From Streptomyces prunicolor NBRC 13075 (GTDB lineage Bacteria > Actinomycetota > Actinomycetes > Streptomycetales > Streptomycetaceae), in assembly GCF_000367365.1 (NCBI RefSeq), contig NZ_BARF01000085.1, positions 124,001 through 188,000 of the forward strand: a DNA stretch of 64,000 nucleotides. Reading direction: 5' to 3'. The translations under genes and the position numbers were made by a program. Of this stretch, positions 41,031 through 50,125 are shown piece after piece (position 1 is the stretch's first letter; every line of letters starts with the position of its first letter). Under the pieces are notes generated by a model that saw only the letters and a list, made by a program, of their open reading frames with translations, had not been told where the DNA came from and did no database searches.

Positions 41031-42179
41031 ATGAGCACCTACGGCAACTTCAGCGCCCCTATAGGCTCCCGGCGTGCCCCCGCACTGAGGACGGTCGGCA
41101 CCCGCGAGCGGAGGTCGCACCTCACGGCCCCCCGCGTGCCCACCGTCGGCATCGACATCGGCGGCACCAAGGTCATGGCGGGCGTCGTGGACGCCGACGG
41201 CAACATCCTGGAGAAGCTCCGCACGGAGACCCCGGACAAGTCCAAGAGCCCCAAGGTCGTCGAGGACACCATCGTCGAACTGGTCCTGGACCTCTCCGAC
41301 CGCCACGACGTGCACGCGGTCGGCATCGGCGCGGCCGGCTGGGTCGACGCCGAGCGCAACCGGGTCCTGTTCGCCCCCCACCTGTCGTGGCGGAACGAGC
41401 CCCTCAGGGACCGCATCACGAGCAGGCTCTCCGTGCCGGTCCTGGTGGACAACGACGCGAACACCGCCGCCTGGGCCGAGTGGCGCTTCGGCGCCGGCCG
41501 CGGCGAGGACCACCTCGTCATGATCACGCTCGGCACCGGCATCGGCGGCGCGATCCTGGAGGACGGCCAGGTCAAGCGCGGCAAGTGGGGCGTCGCCGGC
41601 GAGTTCGGCCATATGCAGGTCGTGCCAGGCGGCCACCGCTGCGCGTGCGGCAACCGCGGCTGCTGGGAGCAGTACAGCTCGGGCAACGCCCTGGTCAGGG
41701 AGGCGCGGGAGCTGGCCGCGGCGGACTCCCCGGTGGCGTACGGGATCATCGAGCACGTCAAGGGCAACATCGGCGAGATCACCGGGCCGATGATCACCGA
41801 GCTGGCCCGCGAGGGCGACGCGATGTGCATCGAGCTGCTCCAGGACATCGGCCAGTGGCTCGGCGTCGGCATCGCCAACCTCGCCGCCGCCCTCGACCCG
41901 TCCTGCTTCGTGATCGGCGGCGGTGTCTCGGCCGCCGACGACCTGCTGATCGGCCCCGCGCGGGACGCGTTCAAGCGGCAGCTCACCGGCCGCGGCTACC
42001 GCCCCGAGGCCCGCATAGTGCGAGCCCAGCTCGGCCCCGAGGCCGGCATGGTCGGCGCCGCCGACCTCGCCCGGCTGGTCGCCCGCCGCTTCCGGCGCGC
42101 CAAGCGCCGCCGGGTCGAGCGGTACGAGCGCTACGAGCGGTTCGCGGAGTTCCGGCGCGGCAGCCAGGACACGGCATGA
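41031..42179 (+). CDS. ROK family protein (glucokinase-like)
   Basis: A 382-aa sugar kinase of the ROK family. An unusual N-terminal extension of about 38 residues precedes VPTVGIDIGGTKVMAGVVDA (ATP-binding DIGGTK). DNDANTAAWAEW, MITLGTGIGGAILEDGQ and the zinc site GHRCACGNRGCWEQYSSG follow. The basic tail (RRFRRAKRRRVERYERYERF) is also odd. A glucokinase or other hexose kinase role is likely, though the GlkA-type gene of Streptomyces is usually shorter, so this is probably a paralogue. Its stop overlaps the start of the next gene by 4 bases. Confidence 0.85.
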   Translation: MSTYGNFSAPIGSRRAPALRTVGTRERRSHLTAPRVPTVGIDIGGTKVMAGVVDADGNILEKLRTETPDKSKSPKVVEDTIVELVLDLSDRHDVHAVGIGAAGWVDAERNRVLFAPHLSWRNEPLRDRITSRLSVPVLVDNDANTAAWAEWRFGAGRGEDHLVMITLGTGIGGAILEDGQVKRGKWGVAGEFGHMQVVPGGHRCACGNRGCWEQYSSGNALVREARELAAADSPVAYGIIEHVKGNIGEITGPMITELAREGDAMCIELLQDIGQWLGVGIANLAAALDPSCFVIGGGVSAADDLLIGPARDAFKRQLTGRGYRPEARIVRAQLGPEAGMVGAADLARLVARRFRRAKRRRVERYERYERFAEFRRGSQDTA

Positions 42180-42757
42180 CCGCATCGCTGCCCCGCCAGG
42201 CCGTACCCCGGGACGAGTCGCCCCGACCACCCGAGGACCCCCGCCACAAGGCCCGCCGCCGAGCGATCACCCTGCTCATCATCGTGCTGCTCATCGGCGT
42301 ACCGGCTGTCTATCTGGCGATCTCCGCCAACCAGAGCCGCAACAGCGGCAAGGACAAAGAGGACAAGTACTCTGCGACCGGGCTCACCGTGGGCTGGCCC
42401 TCGAAGGTGCAGCGGCGCCTCTACCAGGTTCCGGTCCCGCACCCGGCCGAAGAGGTCGCCTTCTACGAGACCAACAACTGGAAGACCAGCCGCCTCTACG
42501 TCCAGTTCCAGACCAGCGACGCGGGCCTGGACACCTTCCTCGCCGGCATAGACGTCGACCGGAACACGCTGAAGAAGAACGACATCACCATCAGCGCCCG
42601 CGACCAGAAGATCACCGGCTGGAAGTTCACCCGCCCCGGCCCCTGGTGGGGCGTCGTCAACAAGCAGAAGGACCCGGCCCCCACCCAGGACATCGTGGTG
42701 AACCTGTCCGACCCCAAGCTCCCCATGGTCTACGTCGTCTCCCGCACGGTCCCCTAG
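42176..42757 (+). CDS. Hypothetical membrane-anchored protein
   Basis: A 193-aa protein. A cytosolic N-terminal segment is followed by a single transmembrane helix (AITLLIIVLLIGVPAVYLAI, about residues 33-52). An exported beta-rich domain follows (LTVGWPSKVQRRLYQVPVPH, TSRLYVQFQTSDAGLDTFLA, WWGVVNKQKDPAPTQDIVVN). Family not recognised. ATG 42176 overlaps the ROK gene stop (ATGA), so the two are translationally coupled and may act together. Confidence 0.75.
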   Translation: MTASLPRQAVPRDESPRPPEDPRHKARRRAITLLIIVLLIGVPAVYLAISANQSRNSGKDKEDKYSATGLTVGWPSKVQRRLYQVPVPHPAEEVAFYETNNWKTSRLYVQFQTSDAGLDTFLAGIDVDRNTLKKNDITISARDQKITGWKFTRPGPWWGVVNKQKDPAPTQDIVVNLSDPKLPMVYVVSRTVP

Positions 42758-42762
42758 CGGGT

Positions 42763-42785
42763 GGCCCCGGCCGGTCGCCGGGGCC
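42763..42785 (+). terminator. Stem-loop after the ROK operon
   Basis: A perfect 8-base stem (GGCCCCGG / CCGGGGCC) with 7-base loop, starting 5 bases after the stop codon of the membrane protein gene. Confidence 0.65.
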
Positions 42786-42854
42786 GATTGTCAGACCCCG
42801 CCCGTAGAGTCGAAGACAGCTGACACGACTGACGGGCGGGAGGTGACAGGACGT

Positions 42855-45689
42855 ATGACGGACACGGCATTGACGGAGCAGATCTCCGTACGACTGGCCG
42901 CGGTCTTCCTGCCGTCCGCCGTCGTCCCGCGCGAGGGCCGCGTCGCCTTCTGGGACCCCGACGGCGAGCGCGCACTCCCTGAAGCGGAAGTGGGCGTGGA
43001 ACAGACCGAGTTGACCGTCGTACGACGACAGGGCACCGCAGTCCGCCGCAGGTCCGCCCCCGCACTGACCCTGCCGATCGAAGCGGCCCTGCCCCTGCTC
43101 GTGCGCGCTCGCCGTGACCCCGCCGCCCATCCCGCCACGGCCTGCTGGGGCGCCGCCGCCCTGCACGCGCTACGGCTCGCGGCCCGCGGCCGACTGCTCC
43201 CCGGCCTCACCGCGACAGGCAACGACGCGTGGCGTGCGGGCCCCCTGGAGCCGGAGGACATCGCACACGTCCGCGCGGTGGCGGCCGCCCTTCCGTACGA
43301 GGGCCATGCCGTTCCGCTGCCCGGCCCGGGCCCGCTGCGGCTGCCCGAGCCGGAAGCGCTGATGCGGTCCTTCCTGGACGCGGTCGCGGACACCCTGCCC
43401 CGCACCCCGGCCGCGCCGTACACCTCCGGGATGCCCTTCGCGGCCCGCAAGCCGCAGCGGCTGCGCGACGCCCAGGACTGGGCCGCGGAGGTCGCCGCCG
43501 GCATGGACGCGGGCGTGCGGATCTCGCTCCGGCTGGACCTGTCGGCCTACGACCTGTTCGACGACGGTGGACGGGTGCGCAGCGCGGGCGCGGCGATCGT
43601 CCAGGTGCACAGCCTCGCCGACCCGACCCTCGTGGTCGACGCGGCGGCCCTGTGGGCGGGCACGGCGGACACCGCCTTCGGCCCCCGCGCACGCGTGGAC
43701 GCCGCGTTGGCGGTACGGCGGGCCGCGCGCGTCTGGCCCCCGCTGGACCGTCTCTCCGAGCTGGACGTGCCCGACGTACTCGCCCTGTCCGAGGAGGAGT
43801 TGGGCGACCTGCTCGGCATGGCGGCCACGCGGCTCGCGGCGGCCGGGGTCGCCGTCCACTGGCCCCGGGACCTGGCACAGGACCTGACGGTGTCCGCCGT
43901 GGTCCGGTCGGCGCCGGGTTCGGCCACCGACGGCACCGGCTTCTTCGAGAGCGAGGAACTGCTCCAATTCCGCTGGCAGTTGGCGCTCGGCGGCGACCCG
44001 CTCACCGAGGCCGAGATGGACATGCTGGCCGAGGCCCACCGCCCGGTCGTACGCCTGCGGGACCAGTGGGTGCTGGTCGACCCGGCCCTCGTCCGCAAGG
44101 CCCGCAAGCGCGAACTGGGCCTGCTCGACCCGGTCGACGCGCTCTCCGTCGCGCTCACCGGCACGGCGGAGGTCGACGGCGAGCGGGTGGAGGCGGTCCC
44201 GGTGGGCGCGTTGGCGACCCTGCGCGACCGCCTCACCGTAGGCATCCAGCCCGCGGAGCCTCCCCCGGGCCTGGACGCCACCCTCCGGGACTACCAACTC
44301 CGGGGCCTGGCCTGGCTCGACCTCATGACCTCCCTCGGCCTGGGCGGCTGCCTCGCCGACGACATGGGCCTCGGCAAGACGATCACCCTCATCGCCCTGC
44401 ACCTGCGCCGAGCCCACCGCGCCCCCACCCTCGTGGTCTGCCCCGCCTCCCTCCTGGGCAACTGGCAGCGGGAGATCACCCGCTTCGCCCCCGGCGTCCC
44501 CGTCCGCCGCTTCCACGGCACGGACCGCACCCTGGAGGACCTGACCGGCGGCTTCGTCCTCACGACGTACGGCACGATGCGCTCGGCGGCTCCCACCCTC
44601 GCCCAGCAGCCGTGGGGCATGGTGGTCGCGGACGAGGCACAGCACGTCAAGAACCCGTACTCGGCGACGGCGAAGGCACTGCGCACGATCCCGACCCCCG
44701 CGCGCGTGGCGCTGACCGGCACCCCGGTGGAGAACAACCTCTCAGAACTCTGGGCCCTGCTGGACTGGACGACCCCCGGACTCCTCGGCCCCCTGAAGTC
44801 CTTCCGCGCCCGGCACGCGCGCGCGGTGGAGAACGGCGAGGACGAGGAGGCGGTGACCCGACTCGCCCGCCTGGTCCGCCCGTTCCTGCTGCGCCGCAAG
44901 AAGTCGGATCCCGGCATTGTCCCCGAACTGCCGCCCAAGACGGAGACAGACCACCCGGTCCCGCTCACCCGCGAACAGGCCTCGCTGTACGAGGCGGTGG
45001 TGCGGGAGTCGATGCTCGCGATCGAGACGACGGAGGGCATCGCCCGCCGGGGTCTGGTCCTGAAGCTCCTCACCTCCCTCAAACAGATCTGCGACCACCC
45101 GGCGCTGTACCTGAAGGAGGAGCACGCGGCAGCACAGGCGACCGGAGACCGCCTCGCTGCCCGCTCCGGCAAACTCGCCCTGCTGGACGAGCTGTTGGAC
45201 ACGCTGCTGTCCGAGGACGGTTCCGCGATCGTCTTCACGCAGTACGTCGGCATGGCCCGCCTGATCACCGCCCACCTGTCCGCCCGCGCGGTCCCGGTGG
45301 AGCTGCTCCACGGCGGCACACCGGTCCCGGAACGGGAGCGCATGGTGGACCGCTTCCAGGCGGGCGCGACCCCGGTCCTGGTCCTCTCCCTGAAGGCGGC
45401 GGGCACCGGCCTGAACCTCACCCGCGCGGGCCACGTCGTCCACTTCGACCGCTGGTGGAACCCGGCCGTCGAGGAACAGGCCACCGACCGCGCGTACCGC
45501 ATCGGCCAGACCCAGCCCGTCCAGGTCCACCGCCTCATCACCGAGGGCACGGTCGAGGACCGCATCGCCGAAATGCTCGAATCCAAGCGGGCGTTGGCGG
45601 ACGCGATCCTCGGCTCCGGCGAGTCGTCGTTGACCGAGCTGTCGGACCGGGATCTGTCCGACCTGGTGTCGCTGCGGAGGCCGGAGTGA
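42855..45689 (+). CDS. SNF2-family DEAD/DEAH-box helicase
   Basis: A 944-aa ATPase. The N-terminal half (about 1-470) is an accessory region without motifs I recognise. The SNF2 core follows: motif I DDMGLGKTITL at about residue 502, motif Ia CPASLLGNWQREI, motif II (VADEAQHVKNP) near 592, motif III LTGTPVENNLSELW, and helicase lobe 2 with IVFTQYVGMARLI, LKAAGTGLNLT and the Q/R-finger DRAYRIGQTQPVQVHRLI. It would translocate on double-stranded DNA and remodel protein-DNA complexes. GTG 42843 is an alternative start. The next gene (SWIM) starts inside its stop codon, a pairing common in bacteria for HelZ/YwqA-type SNF2 proteins. Confidence 0.92.
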   Translation: MTDTALTEQISVRLAAVFLPSAVVPREGRVAFWDPDGERALPEAEVGVEQTELTVVRRQGTAVRRRSAPALTLPIEAALPLLVRARRDPAAHPATACWGAAALHALRLAARGRLLPGLTATGNDAWRAGPLEPEDIAHVRAVAAALPYEGHAVPLPGPGPLRLPEPEALMRSFLDAVADTLPRTPAAPYTSGMPFAARKPQRLRDAQDWAAEVAAGMDAGVRISLRLDLSAYDLFDDGGRVRSAGAAIVQVHSLADPTLVVDAAALWAGTADTAFGPRARVDAALAVRRAARVWPPLDRLSELDVPDVLALSEEELGDLLGMAATRLAAAGVAVHWPRDLAQDLTVSAVVRSAPGSATDGTGFFESEELLQFRWQLALGGDPLTEAEMDMLAEAHRPVVRLRDQWVLVDPALVRKARKRELGLLDPVDALSVALTGTAEVDGERVEAVPVGALATLRDRLTVGIQPAEPPPGLDATLRDYQLRGLAWLDLMTSLGLGGCLADDMGLGKTITLIALHLRRAHRAPTLVVCPASLLGNWQREITRFAPGVPVRRFHGTDRTLEDLTGGFVLTTYGTMRSAAPTLAQQPWGMVVADEAQHVKNPYSATAKALRTIPTPARVALTGTPVENNLSELWALLDWTTPGLLGPLKSFRARHARAVENGEDEEAVTRLARLVRPFLLRRKKSDPGIVPELPPKTETDHPVPLTREQASLYEAVVRESMLAIETTEGIARRGLVLKLLTSLKQICDHPALYLKEEHAAAQATGDRLAARSGKLALLDELLDTLLSEDGSAIVFTQYVGMARLITAHLSARAVPVELLHGGTPVPERERMVDRFQAGATPVLVLSLKAAGTGLNLTRAGHVVHFDRWWNPAVEEQATDRAYRIGQTQPVQVHRLITEGTVEDRIAEMLESKRALADAILGSGESSLTELSDRDLSDLVSLRRPE

Positions 45690-48541
45690 CCGGGGGTGCG
45701 GGGCGGGGTGCCAAGGGGGGTCGTCGGGGGGCTGCGGCCGCCGAGGGAGCTGAGGTGACGGCGCCGGCGCCGGTGGAGGACGAGCAGCGAGTGGACGTGG
45801 CGTCGGCCGGTGAAGGGGCGGAGGTGTCGCGGGGGTCGGTGGGTGGCGCGGCGGAGGTGCAGCGGCGCCCGGCGGGGGAGGCGTCGCAGGGCTCGGCGGA
45901 TGAAACGCCGGAGGTGCAGGGGCACTTGGTGGGGGAGGTACCGCGGGGCCTGGCGGAGGACATGGCTGAGGTGCTGCGGGAGCTGGCGGTGAAGGGGGCG
46001 CGGGGTCAGGCGTCCGAAGCGTCGGCGGCAGAAGTGGCGGAGGCGGAGCGGTACTTGGGGGTCGAAGGGCTGCGGGGCTCGGCGGACGAAACGCCGGAGG
46101 CACAGCCGCACCCTGCGATGACGGCGTCGCAGGACCCGGCGGAGGAAACGGCGGGTGCGCAGCGACCCCCAGCGGTGGAGGCCTCGCAGAGCCCAGTGGA
46201 CGAGACGCCGGAGGTGCAACGCCCGCCGCTGGAGGAGCGCCCCGCGGACGCGGTGCGGCGGGCGTTGCAGGCGGCGCGAAAGCGTGGGAGTCAAGGCGCT
46301 GACGCGGAAGTCGCCGGGCCCTCGGAGTCTTCTCGCGCACCGGGGTCTTCTCGCCCACCGGGCGTGGACCGCGCGGCAGTTGACAAGGCCGCGGAGCCTC
46401 AGTCCCGGCCAGGTGACGCGGCACGGGCGGCGCTCCGCCGAGCCGTCGCCGAGCGGCGCGCCGCCGGCGCTTCCGGGGAAGACGCCCTGACGCCGGGAGA
46501 CGGCTCGGCCAAGGACGCGGCAGCAGCGATCAGCCCGGGAGGCGGCGCCGGAGCAGGAACAGCGGACCCGCTGCGAGACCCGGTGCGGTTTGGGGCGGCC
46601 GTTCCGGACGCCGGAGTCGGTGAAGTCGGTGACGCAGGGTGGTCCGGGGATGCAACGGGGGACGGGTCGGCCACCCTTCAGGAACCGGCGACCGTTCAGG
46701 AACCGGCCACCCTTCAGGAACCGGCGACCGTTCAGGAACCGGCGACCGTCGCCGACGGCGGTTCGGCACGGCCCGCCGATGCCGCGCGTGAGGCGTTGCG
46801 GGCGGCTCGTGGTGCGGCGCGGAAGGCTCGGGAGGATGTCGGGGCCGGGGGAGCGGAGTCGGTACCTCGGGCGGGGTCTCGTGCGAGTGGCGGTTCCGGG
46901 GCCGGGGGACGAAGCGGTGTGCGTGGGCGTACCGGTGAGGTCGGGGCCCGTGACCTACGGGACTTCCTCGCGGGAGCCTTTCGGCTGCCGGCCGATGTGC
47001 TGCTGCCGGCCGATGAGACAGCGCCCGCCGAGGAGACCGCACCGGACAACGACCGCTCGACACCGGGGAGTTCACACTCCGAGGCGTTCACCCCGGCGCC
47101 CCCTCGCACACCCGACCCCACCGAACACCCGTCACAACCGTCGGCCACCCCACCCGAGCCGGCCCCCGTCGATCCGACCTTCCTCCCTTCCCTCGCCCCT
47201 GACCTCGACATCGTCCCCGCACTCCCTCGAACCCCCACCTCCATGGCCTCCCCCTCCCGAGACAGCGACCTCCGCCGCACCTTCCCCGCCTTCTCACCCC
47301 GCCCCTCGGACAGAGACGGCGACGGCAACGGAGAGGGCGCCCCCCACTTCGCCGACACCTGGTGGGGCAACGCCTGGGTCACCGCGTTGGAAGAAGGCGC
47401 CCTGGATCCCAAGCGGCTGCTGCGGGGCCGGAGTTACGCGGAGAAGGGGCACGTCGACGCGATCACCGTGACACCGGGGCTCGTGCTCGGGTACGTGCAG
47501 GGCAGCCGCGCGCGCCCGTACCGCGTGCAGGTGCGGTTGCGGACGCTGGACGACGCCGACTGGGAGCGGTTCCTGGACGCCGCCGCCGACCGGCCCGGGG
47601 ACATCGCCGCGCTGCTCGACAAGGAGATGCCCAAGTCCCTTGCGGAGAGCGGGGTTCCGTTGCTGCCGGGCCCCGGCGACCTCGCTCCGCAGTGCAGTTG
47701 CCCCGACTCCGGTCACCCCTGCAAGCACGCCGCCGCCCTCTGCTACCAGACCGCCCGCCTCCTCGACGCCGACCCCTTCGTCCTGCTCCTGCTCCGCGGC
47801 CGGGGCGAACGCCCGCTGCTCGACGCCCTGTCCCGCCGTAACGCCGCCCGCGCGGCCCGCGCCGCCCAGGAGCAGGAACCGGCTCCCCTCCCCGGCATAA
47901 GAGCCACGGACGTCCTCGCGAACCAGCGGGAGCGCCGACTTCCCCCGCTCCCACCCCCGTTGCCCATGCCCGCGCACCCCGAGCAGCCTCCCGCGTACCC
48001 GGCGGTCCCCGGCGGCCCGGACCCCTTCGCGCTCGACCAGTTGGCGACCGACGCCGCCGCCCGCGCGCACGCGCTGCTCAGCACCGGCCGGGACCCGGTG
48101 GGGGGCCTGACGCTGTGGCAGGACGCGGTACGGCTCGCCGCGGCCCGCCCCGGTTCGGGGCTGACCGTCACCACCCGCTCCCTCTACGCCTCCCTCGCCA
48201 AGGTCACCGGACGCGGCACGCCTGAGCTGGCCCGCGCGGTCGCCGCCTGGCGGCAGGGCGGCATCGAGGGGCTCGCGGTGCTCGAAGAGCCCTGGGACCC
48301 ACCGGCCGGCCGCTTCGACCGGGCCCGCCCGCTCCTCCTCGCCGCCGACCTCCCGGCCTTCCGCCCCTGGCACAACCACCTCACTCACCCGCACGGCCAC
48401 GTCCAACTCCGCCTGGGCCGCGACGGCTTGTGGTACGCCTACGAATCGGAACCGGGCGACGAGGACTGGTGGCCCAGAGGCACCCCCGACCTGGACCCGG
48501 TCGGCGCCCTCACGGGTCTGGGCGCGCCGAGCGAGCTCTGA
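45686..48541 (+). CDS. SWIM zinc-finger domain protein with repetitive linker
   Basis: A 951-aa protein. Residues 1-500 are low-complexity, acidic and Ala/Glu/Pro-rich, with repeated units such as DETPEVQ and an ATLQEP/ATVQEP tandem. From about 555 the folded part begins (TWWGNAWVTALEEGALDPKR, RGRSYAEKGHVDAI). The SWIM motif CSCPDSGHPCKHAAALCY sits near residue 670 (CxCx(n)CxH), and a long helical C-terminal part follows. It would bind DNA or the SNF2 partner. GTG 45686 overlaps the helicase stop (GTGA). A much longer open frame running from 43229 is a shadow over the helicase gene. Confidence 0.85.
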   Translation: MTGGAGRGAKGGRRGAAAAEGAEVTAPAPVEDEQRVDVASAGEGAEVSRGSVGGAAEVQRRPAGEASQGSADETPEVQGHLVGEVPRGLAEDMAEVLRELAVKGARGQASEASAAEVAEAERYLGVEGLRGSADETPEAQPHPAMTASQDPAEETAGAQRPPAVEASQSPVDETPEVQRPPLEERPADAVRRALQAARKRGSQGADAEVAGPSESSRAPGSSRPPGVDRAAVDKAAEPQSRPGDAARAALRRAVAERRAAGASGEDALTPGDGSAKDAAAAISPGGGAGAGTADPLRDPVRFGAAVPDAGVGEVGDAGWSGDATGDGSATLQEPATVQEPATLQEPATVQEPATVADGGSARPADAAREALRAARGAARKAREDVGAGGAESVPRAGSRASGGSGAGGRSGVRGRTGEVGARDLRDFLAGAFRLPADVLLPADETAPAEETAPDNDRSTPGSSHSEAFTPAPPRTPDPTEHPSQPSATPPEPAPVDPTFLPSLAPDLDIVPALPRTPTSMASPSRDSDLRRTFPAFSPRPSDRDGDGNGEGAPHFADTWWGNAWVTALEEGALDPKRLLRGRSYAEKGHVDAITVTPGLVLGYVQGSRARPYRVQVRLRTLDDADWERFLDAAADRPGDIAALLDKEMPKSLAESGVPLLPGPGDLAPQCSCPDSGHPCKHAAALCYQTARLLDADPFVLLLLRGRGERPLLDALSRRNAARAARAAQEQEPAPLPGIRATDVLANQRERRLPPLPPPLPMPAHPEQPPAYPAVPGGPDPFALDQLATDAAARAHALLSTGRDPVGGLTLWQDAVRLAAARPGSGLTVTTRSLYASLAKVTGRGTPELARAVAAWRQGGIEGLAVLEEPWDPPAGRFDRARPLLLAADLPAFRPWHNHLTHPHGHVQLRLGRDGLWYAYESEPGDEDWWPRGTPDLDPVGALTGLGAPSEL
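46669..46749 (+). repeat. 18-base tandem repeat in the SWIM-protein linker
   Basis: 4.5 copies of an 18-base unit alternating GGCCACCCTTCAGGAACC and GGCGACCGTTCAGGAACC, so the true unit is a 36-base dimer repeated twice plus a half. It encodes ATLQEP-ATVQEP. Confidence 0.8.
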
Positions 48542-48734
48542 GCCGCCGAGCACCCCGGAGTGGCCTTCGACACAGCCCCACCGGGGGCACCGGTCGCACC
48601 CGTCCACAACTTCCCCGGTCCCGCCCCTGTCCCGTGAAGGCGATGTGAGGGTTCCCCACTGATGTGTGGGAGCCAGGTGGGGAGACCGGGGGCCCCACAG
48701 CCGGGTCGTAAGAAACGGCGGTTACGTTGGGTCG

Positions 48735-50033
48735 GTGAGCGACATGAAGACCCCTCCCCTCCAGTACCGCTTCGACGGCCCCGAAGACGCGCCCGTTCTC
48801 ATCCTGGGCCCGTCCCTCGGGACGACCTGGCACATGTTCGATCGCCAGGTGCCCGAGCTGGCGAAGCAGTGGCGGGTCTTCCGGTACGACCTGCCGGGCC
48901 ACGGCGGCTCGCCCGCGCACCCGACCGGCTCGGTCTCCGACCTGGCCGACCGGCTGCTGGCCACGCTGGACGCCCTCGGCGTGCAGCGCTTCGGCTACGC
49001 GGGCTGCGCGCTCGGCGGCGCGGTCGGTCTCGAACTGGTCCTGCGCCACCCGGAGCGTGTGGCCTCCCTCGCGCTGATCGCGGCCTCGCCCCGCTTCGGC
49101 ACGGCGGACGAGTTCCGCCAGCGCGGCGTGATCGTGCGTACGAACGGCCTCGACCCCATCGCCCGGACCTCGCCCGAGCGCTGGTTCACCAGCGGGTTCG
49201 CCGCGTCGCAGCCCGCGATCACCGAGTGGGCCGTGCAGATGGTGCGCACCACCGACCCCGGCTGCTACATCGCCGCGTGCGAGGCGCTGGCCGCCTTCGA
49301 CGTACGGTCCGAACTCGGCCGGATCGGCGTGCCGACCCTGGTCCTCGTCGGCTCGGACGACCAGGTCACCGGCCCGGCCGAGGCCCGCACCCTGGTCGCC
49401 GGCATCCCCGACGCCCGCCTCGCGGTCGTACCCGGCGCCTCGCACCTGGTCCCGGTCGAGCAGCCCGCAGCCGTGACCGACCTCCTCGTCCGGCACTTCT
49501 CCACCGCCTGGCAGCCCGCCTACGAGCACTCCACCGGGCAGTTCGCCATCGCGGCGACCCCGGTCAAACCGGTCCTCGCCCCGCCGCCGCAGCTCACGCC
49601 GATCGCCGAGATCGCGCCGCCGCCCGCCGCACCGCCGCAGGGCATGGGCCGTCCGGACCCCTACGACGCCGGGATCAAGGTCCGCCGCGAGGTGCTCGGC
49701 GACGCGCATGTCGACCGGGCGCTGGCGCAGGCCGACGAGTTCTCCGGGGACTTCCAGGAGTTCATCACCCGGTACGCGTGGGGCGAGATCTGGGACCGCC
49801 CCGGCCTCGACCGGCGTTCGCGCAGCTGTGTCACCCTCACCGCGCTGGTTTCGGGCGGCCACCTGGACGAGCTGGCCTTCCACACCCGCGCGGCGCTGCG
49901 CAACGGCCTCACCCCGGTCGAGATCAAGGAGGTCCTCCTCCAAGCGGCCGTGTACTGCGGAGTACCGGCGGCGAACAGCGCCTTCAAGGTGGCCCAACAG
50001 GTCATCCGCGAGGAGACGACCCCCACGGAGTGA
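48735..50033 (+). CDS. pcaDC: Bifunctional 3-oxoadipate enol-lactonase / 4-carboxymuconolactone decarboxylase
   Basis: A 432-aa fusion for two steps of the protocatechuate branch of the beta-ketoadipate pathway. Residues 1-255 are an alpha/beta hydrolase (GTTWHMFDRQVPELAKQWRV, DLPGHGGSP, then the elbow GYAGCALGGAVGLEL and VVPGASHLVPVEQP). A Pro-rich linker leads to residues 305-432, the AhpD-like decarboxylase (MGRPDPYDAGIKVRREVLG, RSRSCVTLTALVSGGHLDEL, QAAVYCGVPAANSAFKVAQ). The hydrolase elbow has Cys where Ser is expected. TACGTT ends six bases before GTG 48735: leaderless. No other pca genes are adjacent. Confidence 0.9.
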   Translation: MSDMKTPPLQYRFDGPEDAPVLILGPSLGTTWHMFDRQVPELAKQWRVFRYDLPGHGGSPAHPTGSVSDLADRLLATLDALGVQRFGYAGCALGGAVGLELVLRHPERVASLALIAASPRFGTADEFRQRGVIVRTNGLDPIARTSPERWFTSGFAASQPAITEWAVQMVRTTDPGCYIAACEALAAFDVRSELGRIGVPTLVLVGSDDQVTGPAEARTLVAGIPDARLAVVPGASHLVPVEQPAAVTDLLVRHFSTAWQPAYEHSTGQFAIAATPVKPVLAPPPQLTPIAEIAPPPAAPPQGMGRPDPYDAGIKVRREVLGDAHVDRALAQADEFSGDFQEFITRYAWGEIWDRPGLDRRSRSCVTLTALVSGGHLDELAFHTRAALRNGLTPVEIKEVLLQAAVYCGVPAANSAFKVAQQVIREETTPTE

Positions 50034-50125
50034 TCTCCGGACCGGCACGGAGCGATCTTCAGGCCGGTACCGAAAGCACCAGTCTCAGCTGCCCGCCCAC
50101 AGCCGGGCAGCGGCAGGATGGACCC

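Noticed and set aside
46669..46749. Regular short repeats as a possible CRISPR array
   Set aside because: Units are directly tandem with no spacers, in frame, and lie within a coding linker.
43229..48541. A 1,770-codon open frame on the plus strand
   Set aside because: Its first half is an out-of-frame shadow of the SNF2 helicase. The real SWIM gene begins at 45686, overlapping the helicase stop, and only that part has folded-domain motifs.
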